NCBI RefSeq assembly: GCF_016741935.1
Contig: NZ_JAERRG010000002.1
Span: 124,001 to 188,000, forward strand
Length of the DNA stretch: 64,000 bases
Direction: 5' to 3'
From: Streptomyces endocoffeicus
Lineage (GTDB): Bacteria > Actinomycetota > Actinomycetes > Streptomycetales > Streptomycetaceae
This document shows, one piece after another, positions 33,536 to 41,452 of the stretch. Position 1 is the first letter of the stretch. Each line of letters starts with the position of its first letter. A program made the position numbers and the translations under genes. The notes beneath the pieces were generated by a model. That model saw only the letters and a list, made by a program, of their open reading frames with translations. It was not told where the DNA came from and searched no databases.

Positions 33536-33537
33536 CG
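32833..33537. repeat. Right copy of the 705-bp direct repeat flanking the island
   Basis: It aligns with 20595-21299 without gaps. The upstream join (CGAG/GTACGG) and the downstream join after TAGCG are both sharp. Confidence 0.93.
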
Positions 33538-33650
33538 GCTGCTTCGGGGTGTGTTGGGCAGCGTTGCGTCCAGGCCGCCGAACGCACCCCGGCGCGGGGA
33601 GCCCTGAGCCCCGCCGAACCATGCCCGGCGCCGCTCTTGGCAGGGCTAGG

Positions 33651-35123
33651 TCATGCGAGGGCGCCGGCGCGCTGAGCGAACGCACGTACGCCGGGAAGGG
33701 CACGGTCGTGCCGCATCAGCCCGGCGGCCATCGTCCGCACGGAGCCGCGGCGGACCTCCTGCGGTGCGGCGTGCTCCGCGGCCAGCAGTGCGCGGTAGCA
33801 GCGGTCGGGTTTGCCCCACTGGTCGAAGGCGCGAGCGACGTCGATCCAGTAGCGCGCCTGACGTTCGCTGGTGGGCAGGGCGGCGGTGTCGATACGACGG
33901 GCGTGCTCGATGGCTTGTCCGGCGTCGCCGAGCAGGTAGCTGATCGAGATCTGGTGGAGCAGCACCTGACTGGGGCCGAAGACGGTGCCGCGCAGCAGTT
34001 CGTCGTGGCCGAGTCGGCCGGCGGTGGCCTGTGCCTCGGCGATGAGCGTCTGCGCGGTGTGCCGGTCACCTTGTTTCGCCGCGGTGTAGGCGGCCGTGGC
34101 GTACAGGTTGCCCTGGACGGACAGCCGTTCGGCCATGTCCGTGGTGCGGTCGGCGGCCAGTTGCTGGGCCGCGGTCACGGCGACATCGGTGGCGCGGGCG
34201 TAGTGGCCCTGGCGGCGCCAAGCGCTGGAAACCATGCGATGGGCCTCGGCGACGGTCAGCGCGTCCGCGCCACCCAGGGCCGCGGTCAGGGCCCGGTCGG
34301 CGGTGACCGCAGCGAGGCCGTCCTCGCCGAGCTTGATGCACAGCCTGGTCGCGACGGTGTAGAGGTCGGCGACCGGGGTCGCCGCCTGCCGGGGATGCCC
34401 CTCGGCGCCGAGGGCCTGCGCGAGCGCGATCCGGGACGGCAGGCCGCGGGCAAGGGCGTCATACCGGCAGGCGCTGAAGTCGCGTCGGGAGGCGTCGACC
34501 GCCGCGAGGACCGTGGACGGGGTGGGGTCCACGCCGAGTAGCGGGCCGTTCTGCCGGTGCAGCAGCAGGTCCTCCAGACCCGACAGCATCGGCCGCGCCG
34601 GAGACTGGGCGGCGGCCGGGGTGGGCCCCAAGACCGCGCCGGAGGTCGCCCCGGCCAGACCGGTCAGGAGTTTGCGGCGTCGCACTGGGTCGTCCCCCTC
34701 TTCGCCGAACAGGGCCTGCGCGCCCACCCTAGTGGTGCCGGAGAGGCGCTGATCGATGTATCGGCGGGATGTCGCCTGCTCGTGTCGGGGTGCGAGTCCC
34801 AGCAGGTCGGGCGGGATATCCAGATACTCGGCAACCTGCCGTAACAGCTGTACATCACGCATGGGCTGCTTGCCGCGTTCCATCCGGGACAGCGAGGCGG
34901 CGGTGTACCCGACGGCCGCTCCGAGTTGGGCCAGCGTGATGTCGGCCGCGCGGCGGGCCAACCGGACGATCGCTCCGGCGTCACGGCGGACGAGGGCATC
35001 GCGCATGGCGACTGAGCGCCTGACGCATAGCGATTTCCAGGGACTCGGATTGACGAGCTCACGTAGGAACAGCTCAGTCTGGTGCTGACTCCGAGGCGGG
35101 CCAGGTGCAGTGTCGCCAGTCAT
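33651..35123 (-). CDS. XRE-family regulator with TPR-like C-terminal domain
   Basis: A 490-residue protein with a Cro/C1 HTH at about residues 55-105 (ADITLAQLGAAVGYTAASLSRMERGKQPM), a twin-arginine-like RRRKLLTGLAGATSGAV segment, and a long helical-repeat region (about 200-470) typical of Streptomyces XRE/TPR regulators. Such proteins sense a ligand or partner through the helical domain. ATG 35123 is preferred because the frame before the HTH reads as protein; ATG 35006 is possible, and neither has a strong ribosome-binding site. It is divergent from the pentapeptide-repeat gene. Confidence 0.82.
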   Translation of the reverse strand: MTGDTAPGPPRSQHQTELFLRELVNPSPWKSLCVRRSVAMRDALVRRDAGAIVRLARRAADITLAQLGAAVGYTAASLSRMERGKQPMRDVQLLRQVAEYLDIPPDLLGLAPRHEQATSRRYIDQRLSGTTRVGAQALFGEEGDDPVRRRKLLTGLAGATSGAVLGPTPAAAQSPARPMLSGLEDLLLHRQNGPLLGVDPTPSTVLAAVDASRRDFSACRYDALARGLPSRIALAQALGAEGHPRQAATPVADLYTVATRLCIKLGEDGLAAVTADRALTAALGGADALTVAEAHRMVSSAWRRQGHYARATDVAVTAAQQLAADRTTDMAERLSVQGNLYATAAYTAAKQGDRHTAQTLIAEAQATAGRLGHDELLRGTVFGPSQVLLHQISISYLLGDAGQAIEHARRIDTAALPTSERQARYWIDVARAFDQWGKPDRCYRALLAAEHAAPQEVRRGSVRTMAAGLMRHDRALPGVRAFAQRAGALA

Positions 35124-35204
35124 CCACTCGAGGGACGCAACCGCCCGCCGGAGGGGGCTCCGCAACCTAGACTCTGGGTCTCCACCCTCCACACCATCCG
35201 GCGA

Positions 35205-35903
35205 ATGGATCGACTTCGCATGACTCAGGCGATTCGGCGAGGCGGCAGGACCACCCGCATCAAGAACCCCACTGCCCCGAAGGTCTTAGCTACCCTGCGG
35301 CCGGCCGACATGGCGAGAGACGGCCTGGAAGATGACGCGATGATCCGTGGGGTGCAATACGAGGGAACGCCCTTCGTGGCTGTCGCGGCTGAGGCCGTCG
35401 AAATGGAGGGCTGCACGTTCGACAGTTCCCGCTTCACCGGAACGCGCCTGATCCGCAGCCAGTTCAGCGACTGCCGATTCAACACCTGCGACTTCGCGGA
35501 AGTGGGTGCCCAAGATGTTTCACTGATCCGATGCGCGGTGAACGGGAGCCGATTTACGGGCTCGTCGTGGAGGTCTGGAACGTTCCGGGACGTGCACTTC
35601 GAGAACTGCGTCATCGCCCCCGGCCTGTTTCGTCACATGAAGCTCTACGCCGTCGTGTTCACCGACTGCAAGATGGCGGGAGCGGACTTCCAGGGTGCCG
35701 AGATGCACAATGTGAAATTCGAGGGCTGCGACTTGACCGAAGCGCAGTGGGCCAACTGCCACATCGGTACCGCGCGGTTCGAGAACTGCACGCTCGTTGA
35801 TGTTGGCGGAAGCGCCAGTCTCAAGGGCGCTACAGTGCAAGGCCCAGGGCAGATGGAGTTGGCCCTGAGCCTTGCACGGGAAGCGGGAATCCTCTTCGAG
35901 TAG
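35205..35903 (+). CDS. Pentapeptide-repeat protein
   Basis: A 232-residue protein made largely of pentapeptide-like repeats from about residue 65 (MEGCTFDSSRFTGTRLIRSQ, FSDCRFNTCDF, VHFENCVI, VVFTDCKMAGADFQGAEMHN, VKFEGCDLTEAQW, ARFENCTL). It should form a right-handed quadrilateral beta-helix, a fold that in some members mimics DNA or binds gyrase; its role here is unknown. The N-terminal 45 residues are basic. The start could be ATG 35205 or ATG 35220; neither has a clear ribosome-binding site. It is divergent from the XRE gene and its base composition is lower in GC than that of its neighbours. Confidence 0.75.
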   Translation: MDRLRMTQAIRRGGRTTRIKNPTAPKVLATLRPADMARDGLEDDAMIRGVQYEGTPFVAVAAEAVEMEGCTFDSSRFTGTRLIRSQFSDCRFNTCDFAEVGAQDVSLIRCAVNGSRFTGSSWRSGTFRDVHFENCVIAPGLFRHMKLYAVVFTDCKMAGADFQGAEMHNVKFEGCDLTEAQWANCHIGTARFENCTLVDVGGSASLKGATVQGPGQMELALSLAREAGILFE

Positions 35904-35908
35904 CTGGA

Positions 35909-36157
35909 TCAGACGGTGACCGCTGGCACGAAGCCCGCCCAGTCGGGGCTGGAGATGCACCGGGTGATGTGATCGAAGTCCAGCGGCTCGCCCTCCCAGC
36001 CGCCGGGGCTCATGACGACCAAGCCGGGCAGCGTATTGGCGCTCCCGCCGCCATCGGACCTGGAGTTGACGACCACGACGTCCGTCACGAGCAGATCGAC
36101 CATTCGCCCGAGGTCCGGACTGAGGTCGTGGATGTGCTGCATGGCCTGACGGACCAT
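35909..36157 (-). CDS. Hypothetical 82-residue protein, possibly a truncated HExxH-type peptide-modification protein
   Basis: A short frame reading QHIHDLSPDLGRMVDLLVTD, then LPGLVVMSPGGWEGEPLDFD, then an unrelated-looking end. The order resembles the part of HExxH-motif peptide-modification proteins just before their HExxH, but that motif is absent, so the gene may be a remnant. It lies downstream of the methyltransferase of the graspetide locus. The start ATG at 36157 has no convincing ribosome-binding site. The upstream bases 36170-36187 repeat an 18-bp stretch of the XRE gene at 34858. Confidence 0.35.
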   Translation of the reverse strand: MVRQAMQHIHDLSPDLGRMVDLLVTDVVVVNSRSDGGGSANTLPGLVVMSPGGWEGEPLDFDHITRCISSPDWAGFVPAVTV

Positions 36158-36220
36158 CGCGCTACGTCGCGCATGGGCTGCTTGCCGAGGGGCCCTTAGC
36201 GCTCTGGTTACGCGTCTCAC

Positions 36221-37375
36221 TCACACAGGCAGCCGCCACGAGAGGCCCTGAGCCGTCTCGTACCAGAGGCGATGCTCTTCGTCCGTGACCGTCAGGCCGA
36301 AGCGATCCCATGTCGGCATGTTGTGATCAACGAACCACCCCCACCATCCCTCGGCGGTGTCCCAGATGCCGCGGTCACCTGTTTCGCGGAACCGCGTCTG
36401 TTCGCCGACGAAGATGCCCTCAGCCCACGCCCCGTCGGGCAGCACCAGGCGACGCATGGTGTGCCCCTCGTCGTCAGTGCCGTACTGGAGCACCACCCCG
36501 GGCAGCGCGGACGCCAGCAGGAAAGTGAAGTGGTAGCTGTCGAAGGCTGTGACCGGCACCTGGGATTCCCTGTGTGCGTCTTCCGGTCCCGACGCAAGCG
36601 GCGGGGGAGGGGCCGGCACCGTGGTGCGCGCCGCCATGAAGGACCCGCCGCCCGCCTGGAAGCGCCCCTCCAGGTTCCCGTCCGGCATGCGGTCGAGGAC
36701 GGCCAGCCCTCCGCTCAGCGGCGGGAAGAGGTTCGCGACGAGTCGTCCCCCGGGAGCGACCGCAGACCTCAATGTCTCGGTGATCCGCGGGAGGGCACAC
36801 GTAATGATCACCTTGTCGAACGACTCCGGCGGCCAAGTCCAGTCCCTCACGTCCACGGTGAGTACGTTCGGTGTGATGCCGATGGCCTCCAGGTTGAGCA
36901 GGGCTTCGGACGTCACATCCGGGTCGATGTCCGCCGTCACGAGCTGGTCATCGCTCTCCAGGCGGTGAGCGATGAGGGCGGTTTGGTAGCCGGTGCCAGT
37001 GCCTCCATCGAGAACCTGATCTCCGGGCTGCACGTCGAGGGCTTCAAGCATCCGGGCCGTGAGGCTCGGCTGTGTGCTGGACGACGTGGGGACGCCGGTG
37101 AACAGCCCATCCGCGGACTTCGCCGTCTCCGGGTCGAGACGGGTGACGAGTGTGGTGTTGGTGTAGATGGGGTTGAGCCAGTCTCCGCCGTAAGCGGCGT
37201 CGAGCGGCTTCCATCGAGTGGGTACGCCCCCTTGATTCTGAAAATAGCGTGGGACGAAGATGTGCCGAGGCACCTCTTCGAATGCCTGTTTCCAGTGAGG
37301 CGAGACCAGGTCGTCCGAGCCCTCCAGGATGCTTGCCAGATTCTCAGCGAGCGGTTTCCAGTTCACCGGCGACAC
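36221..37375 (-). CDS. Protein-isoaspartate methyltransferase-like enzyme of an ATP-grasp RiPP locus
   Basis: A 384-residue protein with an N-terminal PCMT-like methyltransferase domain (NPIYTNTTLVTRLDPETA, TSSSTQPSLTARMLEALDVQ, motif I DQVLDGGTGTGYQTALIAHR) and a C-terminal extension of about 170 residues found in the 'methyltransferase, ATP-grasp peptide maturase system' family. In characterised graspetides such as fuscimiditide, a relative methylates an Asp that then closes to aspartimide. The GTG at 37375 has CTGGAG 6 nt upstream and overlaps the ATP-grasp remnant's stop by 13 bp, so it was translated with that gene. It appears intact. Confidence 0.85.
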   Translation of the reverse strand: MSPVNWKPLAENLASILEGSDDLVSPHWKQAFEEVPRHIFVPRYFQNQGGVPTRWKPLDAAYGGDWLNPIYTNTTLVTRLDPETAKSADGLFTGVPTSSSTQPSLTARMLEALDVQPGDQVLDGGTGTGYQTALIAHRLESDDQLVTADIDPDVTSEALLNLEAIGITPNVLTVDVRDWTWPPESFDKVIITCALPRITETLRSAVAPGGRLVANLFPPLSGGLAVLDRMPDGNLEGRFQAGGGSFMAARTTVPAPPPPLASGPEDAHRESQVPVTAFDSYHFTFLLASALPGVVLQYGTDDEGHTMRRLVLPDGAWAEGIFVGEQTRFRETGDRGIWDTAEGWWGWFVDHNMPTWDRFGLTVTDEEHRLWYETAQGLSWRLPV

Positions 37376-37937
37376 CAGTTCTCCAGGGTGTGAGCGATCG
37401 AAGCAGTTAGGGGGATTTCCGGACTGTTGAGCCATGCCCACTGGCCCGAGGGGTTCGCCTCCAGAAACGTCCACCGACCATCCGGCCGCACGATGAAGTC
37501 CATCGCAGCGTAGGTGAGGGCCAGTCGAGCCATGTATCCGCGCACTCCGTTGAACACATCGGCTGGTGTCTCGATCGGGAGGCCCTGGACGGGTGGTTCA
37601 TCCACCGGGCGGCGAGACTCATGAGTACGCCGCCAAGACCGATACGGGCAGCGCCCCGCGCCCAGTGGGCGTCCGACTCCGACAGCTCGGGGAACCGGAA
37701 CAAACTCGGCCGGTTCCAGTAGATCGCCTTGATATCGGCTAGTGCGACGCTTCTGTGCTCGGTGGAGAGCGAGCCAACCCACTGGCCGTCAACGTTGTTG
37801 GCCCGTAGCTCCAGTTCGCGAGGGAAGTCAGCGGTATCCATGCGGAACACGGGGATATCGGAAGCGGACAGCCCCTCCACGACGAGATCGGTTCCCGCCT
37901 CGAAGGGGCCATCCACCACCAGAACGGTGTGGGTCAC
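37363..37937 (-). pseudogene. ATP-grasp graspetide maturase with internal deletion and frameshift
   Basis: The first frame from ATG 37937 encodes the pre-ATP-grasp domain of the SAV_5884 family (HTVLVVDGPFEAGTDLVVEG, YWNRPSLFRFPELSE, GGVLMSLAARWMNHP). At about 37597 the text jumps to a different frame that reads the C-terminal end of the same family (VRGYMARLALTYAAMDFIV, WTFLEANPSGQWAWL) to the stop at 37363. About 190 residues remain of roughly 320, and the ATP-binding core between NHP and the last helices is missing. The gene is therefore almost certainly dead. It starts in an ATGA overlap with the precursor gene. Confidence 0.82.
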
Positions 37938-38215
37938 TCAATCGCTCCGGGGTCCCCACCCTCGTCGCTCGGCGGAGGGTTGTTGATGTCGCCGTCCTGG
38001 TTGGTCTTCTGGGATGTGGCCATGGTCGTCAGCGGAGTGCCGTCCTCGAACCTGGCCGTCTGGCCGACGGGGTCATAGACCGGGCGAGGCTGCGGGACCA
38101 CGGCCAACGCGGCGGGCCGGAAGCGTGCTCCGGCTAAGGCGTACGGGCGGATGCTGCTTGGCGCGGTGCTCACGGGGGCACTGGTCTGAAGGGGGAGGGG
38201 CGCAACCAGTTGCAT
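37934..38215 (-). CDS. Putative ATP-grasp target RiPP precursor (graspetide)
   Basis: A 93-residue peptide of the 'putative ATP-grasp target' type. The leader contains RPYALAGARFRPA and the family-typical RPVYDPVGQTARFEDGTPLT; the C-terminal core is TNQDGDINNPPPSDEGGDPG plus AIE, rich in Asp and Glu with Thr, Ser, Gln and Asn near its front. Graspetide enzymes join such acidic side chains to hydroxyl or amino side chains as macrolactones or lactams. ATG 38215 has GAGAGGAAG 4 nt upstream; a longer open frame to 38377 has none. Its stop overlaps the ATP-grasp start in ATGA. The gene looks intact although its ligase is broken. Confidence 0.82.
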   Translation of the reverse strand: MQLVAPLPLQTSAPVSTAPSSIRPYALAGARFRPAALAVVPQPRPVYDPVGQTARFEDGTPLTTMATSQKTNQDGDINNPPPSDEGGDPGAIE

Positions 38216-38373
38216 GTTCTTCCTCTCACTCGGTGGATGGGGAATCACCTCTCCAGCGCTGTGCACTTCAGCGCCGGAGAGGGAGTCAATTGGTGGGTGC
38301 GGCGGGCCCCGTCGGACGGCACGGAAGGCAAGCAGTCCAGCCCTTGCGGGGAGGAACTGGTGTCGGCGGTGCT

Positions 38374-38556
38374 TCATCCGGCATCACTCTCAGATCGAGC
38401 CAGTCGCGCTGCCTCCTCATAGGCGCGCAGCAGCCGCTCCCCGGTCTCACATCCGGCGCCGGGCGTTCGGCAGGCCAGGCACCCCGCGGCGTGGTCGATG
38501 GCCGCGCGCCAGGCCTCGTTGGCGAACGGGTCCTTGGTCTGCTCGACGGCCGTCAT
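38374..38556 (-). CDS. Small conserved protein with a cysteine cluster
   Basis: A 60-residue protein, TAVEQTKDPFANEAWRAAID, then CLACRTPGAGC and a helical end. Three cysteines in C-x2-C-x6-C spacing could bind zinc or a cluster. Its start overlaps the stop of the upstream gene (38553) by 4 bp, so the two are coupled. No function is recognised; small proteins like this often travel with Streptomyces XRE regulators. Confidence 0.65.
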   Translation of the reverse strand: MTAVEQTKDPFANEAWRAAIDHAAGCLACRTPGAGCETGERLLRAYEEAARLARSESDAG

Positions 38557-39149
38557 CGGACCCGCCCATCGTGCTGGTCCGCGGCCGCGCTGGTGAGGGT
38601 CCACCGGCGGCGGCCGTTCCTCGGGTAGCTGGTGGCATGCGTGGGGCAGGCGTAGACGGTCTTGTCGACAGCGTCACCGCTCTCCACCACGACCGGGATG
38701 GGTTCGTTCGTGGGCAGCCGGCAGCGGTAGCAGAGCTGGCGGCCCTCAGGTACGCGCCCGTATTCGGTGCGGTCGGCCTCGGCCAGCGCCTCCCACAGGC
38801 GCCAGGCGTCGGTCAGGTAGTGGTCGGCCGAGAGTGGTACGCGCCAGTGAGTGCTGGGGCCCTTCGTCCAGGCGGCGGGGGGTACGCCGAGGTAGGTGCT
38901 CTCGTCGGCCAGCTCGGCGAGGACGCGGACCTGCCGCAGGCGCCATCTCTCGGCGGAGCCCACGGTGACTAGCCAGTACAGGGGGCCGTGCTTGTCCTGA
39001 ATGACGGCACCGGTCTCGTCACCGAGCCGATGCAGGGCGCGTTCGCCGATGGTCGGGGCCGCGCGCACGGCGTCCCACCATCTGCCTGCGGGTAACGCCT
39101 CGATGTCCTGCTTGTTCGGCGGTGTCCAGGACAGGGCTTCGACACTCAT
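38553..39149 (-). CDS. Conserved hypothetical protein with C-terminal zinc-finger-like motif
   Basis: A 198-residue protein. The N-terminal part (PAGRWWDAVRAAPTIGERAL, TGAVIQDKHGPLYWLVTVGS) resembles a domain seen beside Streptomyces XRE genes and distantly recalls prim-pol N-termini. The C-terminal part has LCYRCRLPTNE and YACPTHATSYP, a likely C-x2-C...C-x2-H zinc site. GGAAGGAGACGC precedes the ATG. It is divergent from the XRE gene at 39300 across a region with a clear palindrome. Function unknown. Confidence 0.7.
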   Translation of the reverse strand: MSVEALSWTPPNKQDIEALPAGRWWDAVRAAPTIGERALHRLGDETGAVIQDKHGPLYWLVTVGSAERWRLRQVRVLAELADESTYLGVPPAAWTKGPSTHWRVPLSADHYLTDAWRLWEALAEADRTEYGRVPEGRQLCYRCRLPTNEPIPVVVESGDAVDKTVYACPTHATSYPRNGRRRWTLTSAAADQHDGRVR

Positions 39150-39231
39150 GCGTCTCCTTCCCGATTACGGGTAGTGAGGAGACGAAACCGTGCGTCATGC
39201 CGTATCTACCAGCGCTGACCCGCGACGCGCA

Positions 39232-39260
39232 TACGGGTATGCAGCCAGCGCATACCCGTA
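39232..39260. promoter_or_regulatory. Palindromic operator between divergent genes
   Basis: Perfect 11-bp arms TACGGGTATGC and GCATACCCGTA separated by 7 nt. Related half-sites (TTACGGGTA at 39164, CGTAACGGGC after 39257) lie nearby. The site is 40 bp before the XRE start, so autoregulation is likely. Confidence 0.65.
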
Positions 39261-39299
39261 ACGGGCAAACGGCGAGACCCAGGTACCAACGGGAGTGGC

Positions 39300-40556
39300 A
39301 TGAACTGGTCTTCACAGTCGATTCGGGACGCCGCCCGCCAAGGTGACTACGGGCGGGTCGTCAGCCTGGCCCGCTGCGACGCTGGCGTCTCCCAGAGCCA
39401 GCTCGGCGACGCCTGCGGGATCAGCCAGTCCGCCGTCTCTCGTCTCGAAGGGCGCGGCACAGCCTCATACGACATGACCATCCTGGCGAGAGCCGCCACG
39501 CACCTGCACATTCCCCCGCGTCTGGTTGGCCTCGCCGACCACACAGCGGCGCATGTCGCCGAGAATGGACCGCACGACGTGCACCGGCGCAACTTCCTCG
39601 CGGGGACCGCAGCGGCGATTGCCACACCGGCCCTTTCGGCTCGTCACGCCGAGCCCACAGACACCGGCCAGGCCGCGACTCTCCGTGTGGCCACTACAGC
39701 CTTCCGCCGGCTGGATGGCTCCACCCCCTCCCGGCAGCTCTCCGAGCCAGTCCTGGCCCACCTGCGGCTCACCCAGACCATCACCAGCGACGCCGAAACG
39801 CCCGAGCAGCGAGCCCGCTTGGCCGCAGTGGGCAGTGAAGCAGCGTCCCTCGCGGGTTGGCTGGCCTGGGACATGAACGACCTCGGATCGGCGCGCACCT
39901 GGTACGGCGCAGCCGTCAAGGCCGCGCGTACCTCCGGCGACCGACTACTCCTCGCCTACCAGCTCGGCAGCCTGGCCGGATTCGAGGCAGACGCCGGGAA
40001 CGCTGCCCAGGGGCTTGCCCTCGTCCGCTCAGCTCGTCGCCAGTTGGGCGACACAGCACCGGCCATCGCCACCGCGTGGCTCGGGGCGATCGAGGCACTG
40101 GCACACGCGGCGGCGGGGAATCGTCCCGCCACGGAAACCGCGCTCGACCAGGCCGCCCGCAGTACCGACGCCGTCCAGGACGAACAGCCGCCACCGTGGC
40201 CGTGGGTGTTCACCTTCACCCACACCAAGGTCGCAGCGACCCGGCTCACTTGCGGCGCACGACTCGGTCTCCCTGCATGGGTGGCCGCCTCCCAGGACGC
40301 AGCCGCAGCGGCCCTCACATCGAGCCACGAGAAGCAGCGCGCGTTGCTCATGCTCGACTTGGCCGCCGCGAAACTGACGTCCGGTCGACTGGATGGTGCG
40401 TTCGCTCTGGCCGGGCGGGCACTTGCGACGGGGGCACGGTATCGGTCAGGCCGGATCATCGAGCGCGCCCGTGGGCTCCGACGGTCCTACACTTCGACGA
40501 CTCCACCCAGGGTTGTCCGCGAGTTCGACGACCGACTGCACGGCATCTACCTATGA
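39300..40556 (+). CDS. XRE-family regulator with TPR-like domain (second)
   Basis: A 418-residue protein with HTH at residues 18-55 (VVSLARCDAGVSQSQLGDAC, SQSAVSRLEGRGTASYDM), a Tat-like RRNFLAGTAAAIATPAL segment and a helical-repeat region to the end (ASLAGWLAWDMNDLGSARTW, AGFEADAGNAAQGLALVRSA). The internal RRNFLAG motif occurs in this regulator family without export. GGGAG lies 5 nt before the ATG. Its stop lies in ATGA with an alternative start of the SLOG-like gene, so the two are co-translated. It probably binds the palindrome at 39232. Confidence 0.85.
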   Translation: MNWSSQSIRDAARQGDYGRVVSLARCDAGVSQSQLGDACGISQSAVSRLEGRGTASYDMTILARAATHLHIPPRLVGLADHTAAHVAENGPHDVHRRNFLAGTAAAIATPALSARHAEPTDTGQAATLRVATTAFRRLDGSTPSRQLSEPVLAHLRLTQTITSDAETPEQRARLAAVGSEAASLAGWLAWDMNDLGSARTWYGAAVKAARTSGDRLLLAYQLGSLAGFEADAGNAAQGLALVRSARRQLGDTAPAIATAWLGAIEALAHAAAGNRPATETALDQAARSTDAVQDEQPPPWPWVFTFTHTKVAATRLTCGARLGLPAWVAASQDAAAAALTSSHEKQRALLMLDLAAAKLTSGRLDGAFALAGRALATGARYRSGRIIERARGLRRSYTSTTPPRVVREFDDRLHGIYL

Positions 40557-40573
40557 TCACGAAGGAGCGGCCC

Positions 40574-41047
40574 ATGCGCCTCGGCATCACCGGCCACCGC
40601 GGTCTTCCCCCAGAGACGGAGGGATTGGTCCGCCGGACCCTTCAAGAGGAACTTGCGCGCTACGGTCCTGACCTGATCGGGGTCTCGTGCATTGCCGACG
40701 GCCCGGACGCCTGGTTCGCCGAGCTGGTGCTGGAGGCTGGTGGTCGCCTTGAAGTGGTGGTCCCTGCGGAGAAGTACCGCGAGGGCCTGCCGGAGGAGCA
40801 CCACCCGACCTATGACCGTCTCATCCAACAGGCCGCCGACATCCACCGCACAGGCATGGTGGAGTCAGACTCCCAGGCGCACATGGCCGGAAGCGAGATT
40901 CTGGTGAGCGTGGTGGATGAGCTGGTCGCCGTTTGGGACGGGCAACCGGCCCGTGGGTACGGCGGCACGGCCGATGTCGTGGCCTACGCCGAGCGCACCG
41001 GTGTCCGGTCTCGGGTGATCTGGCCGGAGGGTGCTACCCGCGACTGA
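40574..41047 (+). CDS. SLOG-superfamily nucleotide-binding protein
   Basis: A 157-residue Rossmann-like protein starting RLGITGHRGLPPETEGLV, with LIGVSCIADGPDAWFAELVL, SEILVSVVDELVAVWDGQPA and the nucleotide-binding loop GYGGTADVVAYAERTGV. The GHR-G and GGTxD motifs put it in the SLOG group, which includes LOG cytokinin hydrolases and sensors in defence systems. Here it follows an XRE/TPR regulator within 20 bp, so it may process or sense a nucleotide signal for that regulator. ATG 40574 has AAGGAG at 7 nt; the ATG at 40553 in the ATGA overlap is the alternative. Confidence 0.78.
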   Translation: MRLGITGHRGLPPETEGLVRRTLQEELARYGPDLIGVSCIADGPDAWFAELVLEAGGRLEVVVPAEKYREGLPEEHHPTYDRLIQQAADIHRTGMVESDSQAHMAGSEILVSVVDELVAVWDGQPARGYGGTADVVAYAERTGVRSRVIWPEGATRD

Positions 41048-41089
41048 CCGAGGGCGCGGCGTATCACCCAGCGCGTGCGGGGCGGCCGG

Positions 41090-41452
41090 TCAGCGCTGGG
41101 CGGTCGGGACGGAGGTCGAGGGTGGGGTGGCGGGCGGAGAGGTGGGGGAGGGCCGGGTCGGAGCGCCGGTGTTGGGGGATGGGACCGAGGTGGCCGGAGG
41201 GGAGGTGCTGGGGTCTCGTGCGGGCGGTGTTGGGTGCGGGCGTTCCGGGGAGCCGGACAGCAGCAGGAAGGCCACGGCCGCCGCTGCCGCCACCGTCACG
41301 GCGACGGCGGACACGACCCGCCGGACCCGCCGCGCGCCCCAGGCCGGGCCGGTGGGCGGCCGGTACGGGGACAGATCGTGGGCGTCGATGAGCCGCGCAC
41401 GGGCGTCGAGCGCGGCGCGCAGCCGTTCCTCGGTGGGGGAGGGAGTGCTCAT
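41090..41452 (-). CDS. Single-pass membrane protein coupled to the ECF sigma gene
   Basis: A 120-residue protein: cytoplasmic N-terminus (TEERLRAALDARARLIDAHD), one membrane helix (VVSAVAVTVAAAAAVAFLLL, about residues 48-67), then an outside tail rich in Pro, Ser and Thr. Its ATG overlaps the sigma factor stop (ATGA). The layout fits a partner or anti-sigma-like protein, but no zinc-binding anti-sigma motif is visible. Confidence 0.75.
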   Translation of the reverse strand: MSTPSPTEERLRAALDARARLIDAHDLSPYRPPTGPAWGARRVRRVVSAVAVTVAAAAAVAFLLLSGSPERPHPTPPARDPSTSPPATSVPSPNTGAPTRPSPTSPPATPPSTSVPTAQR

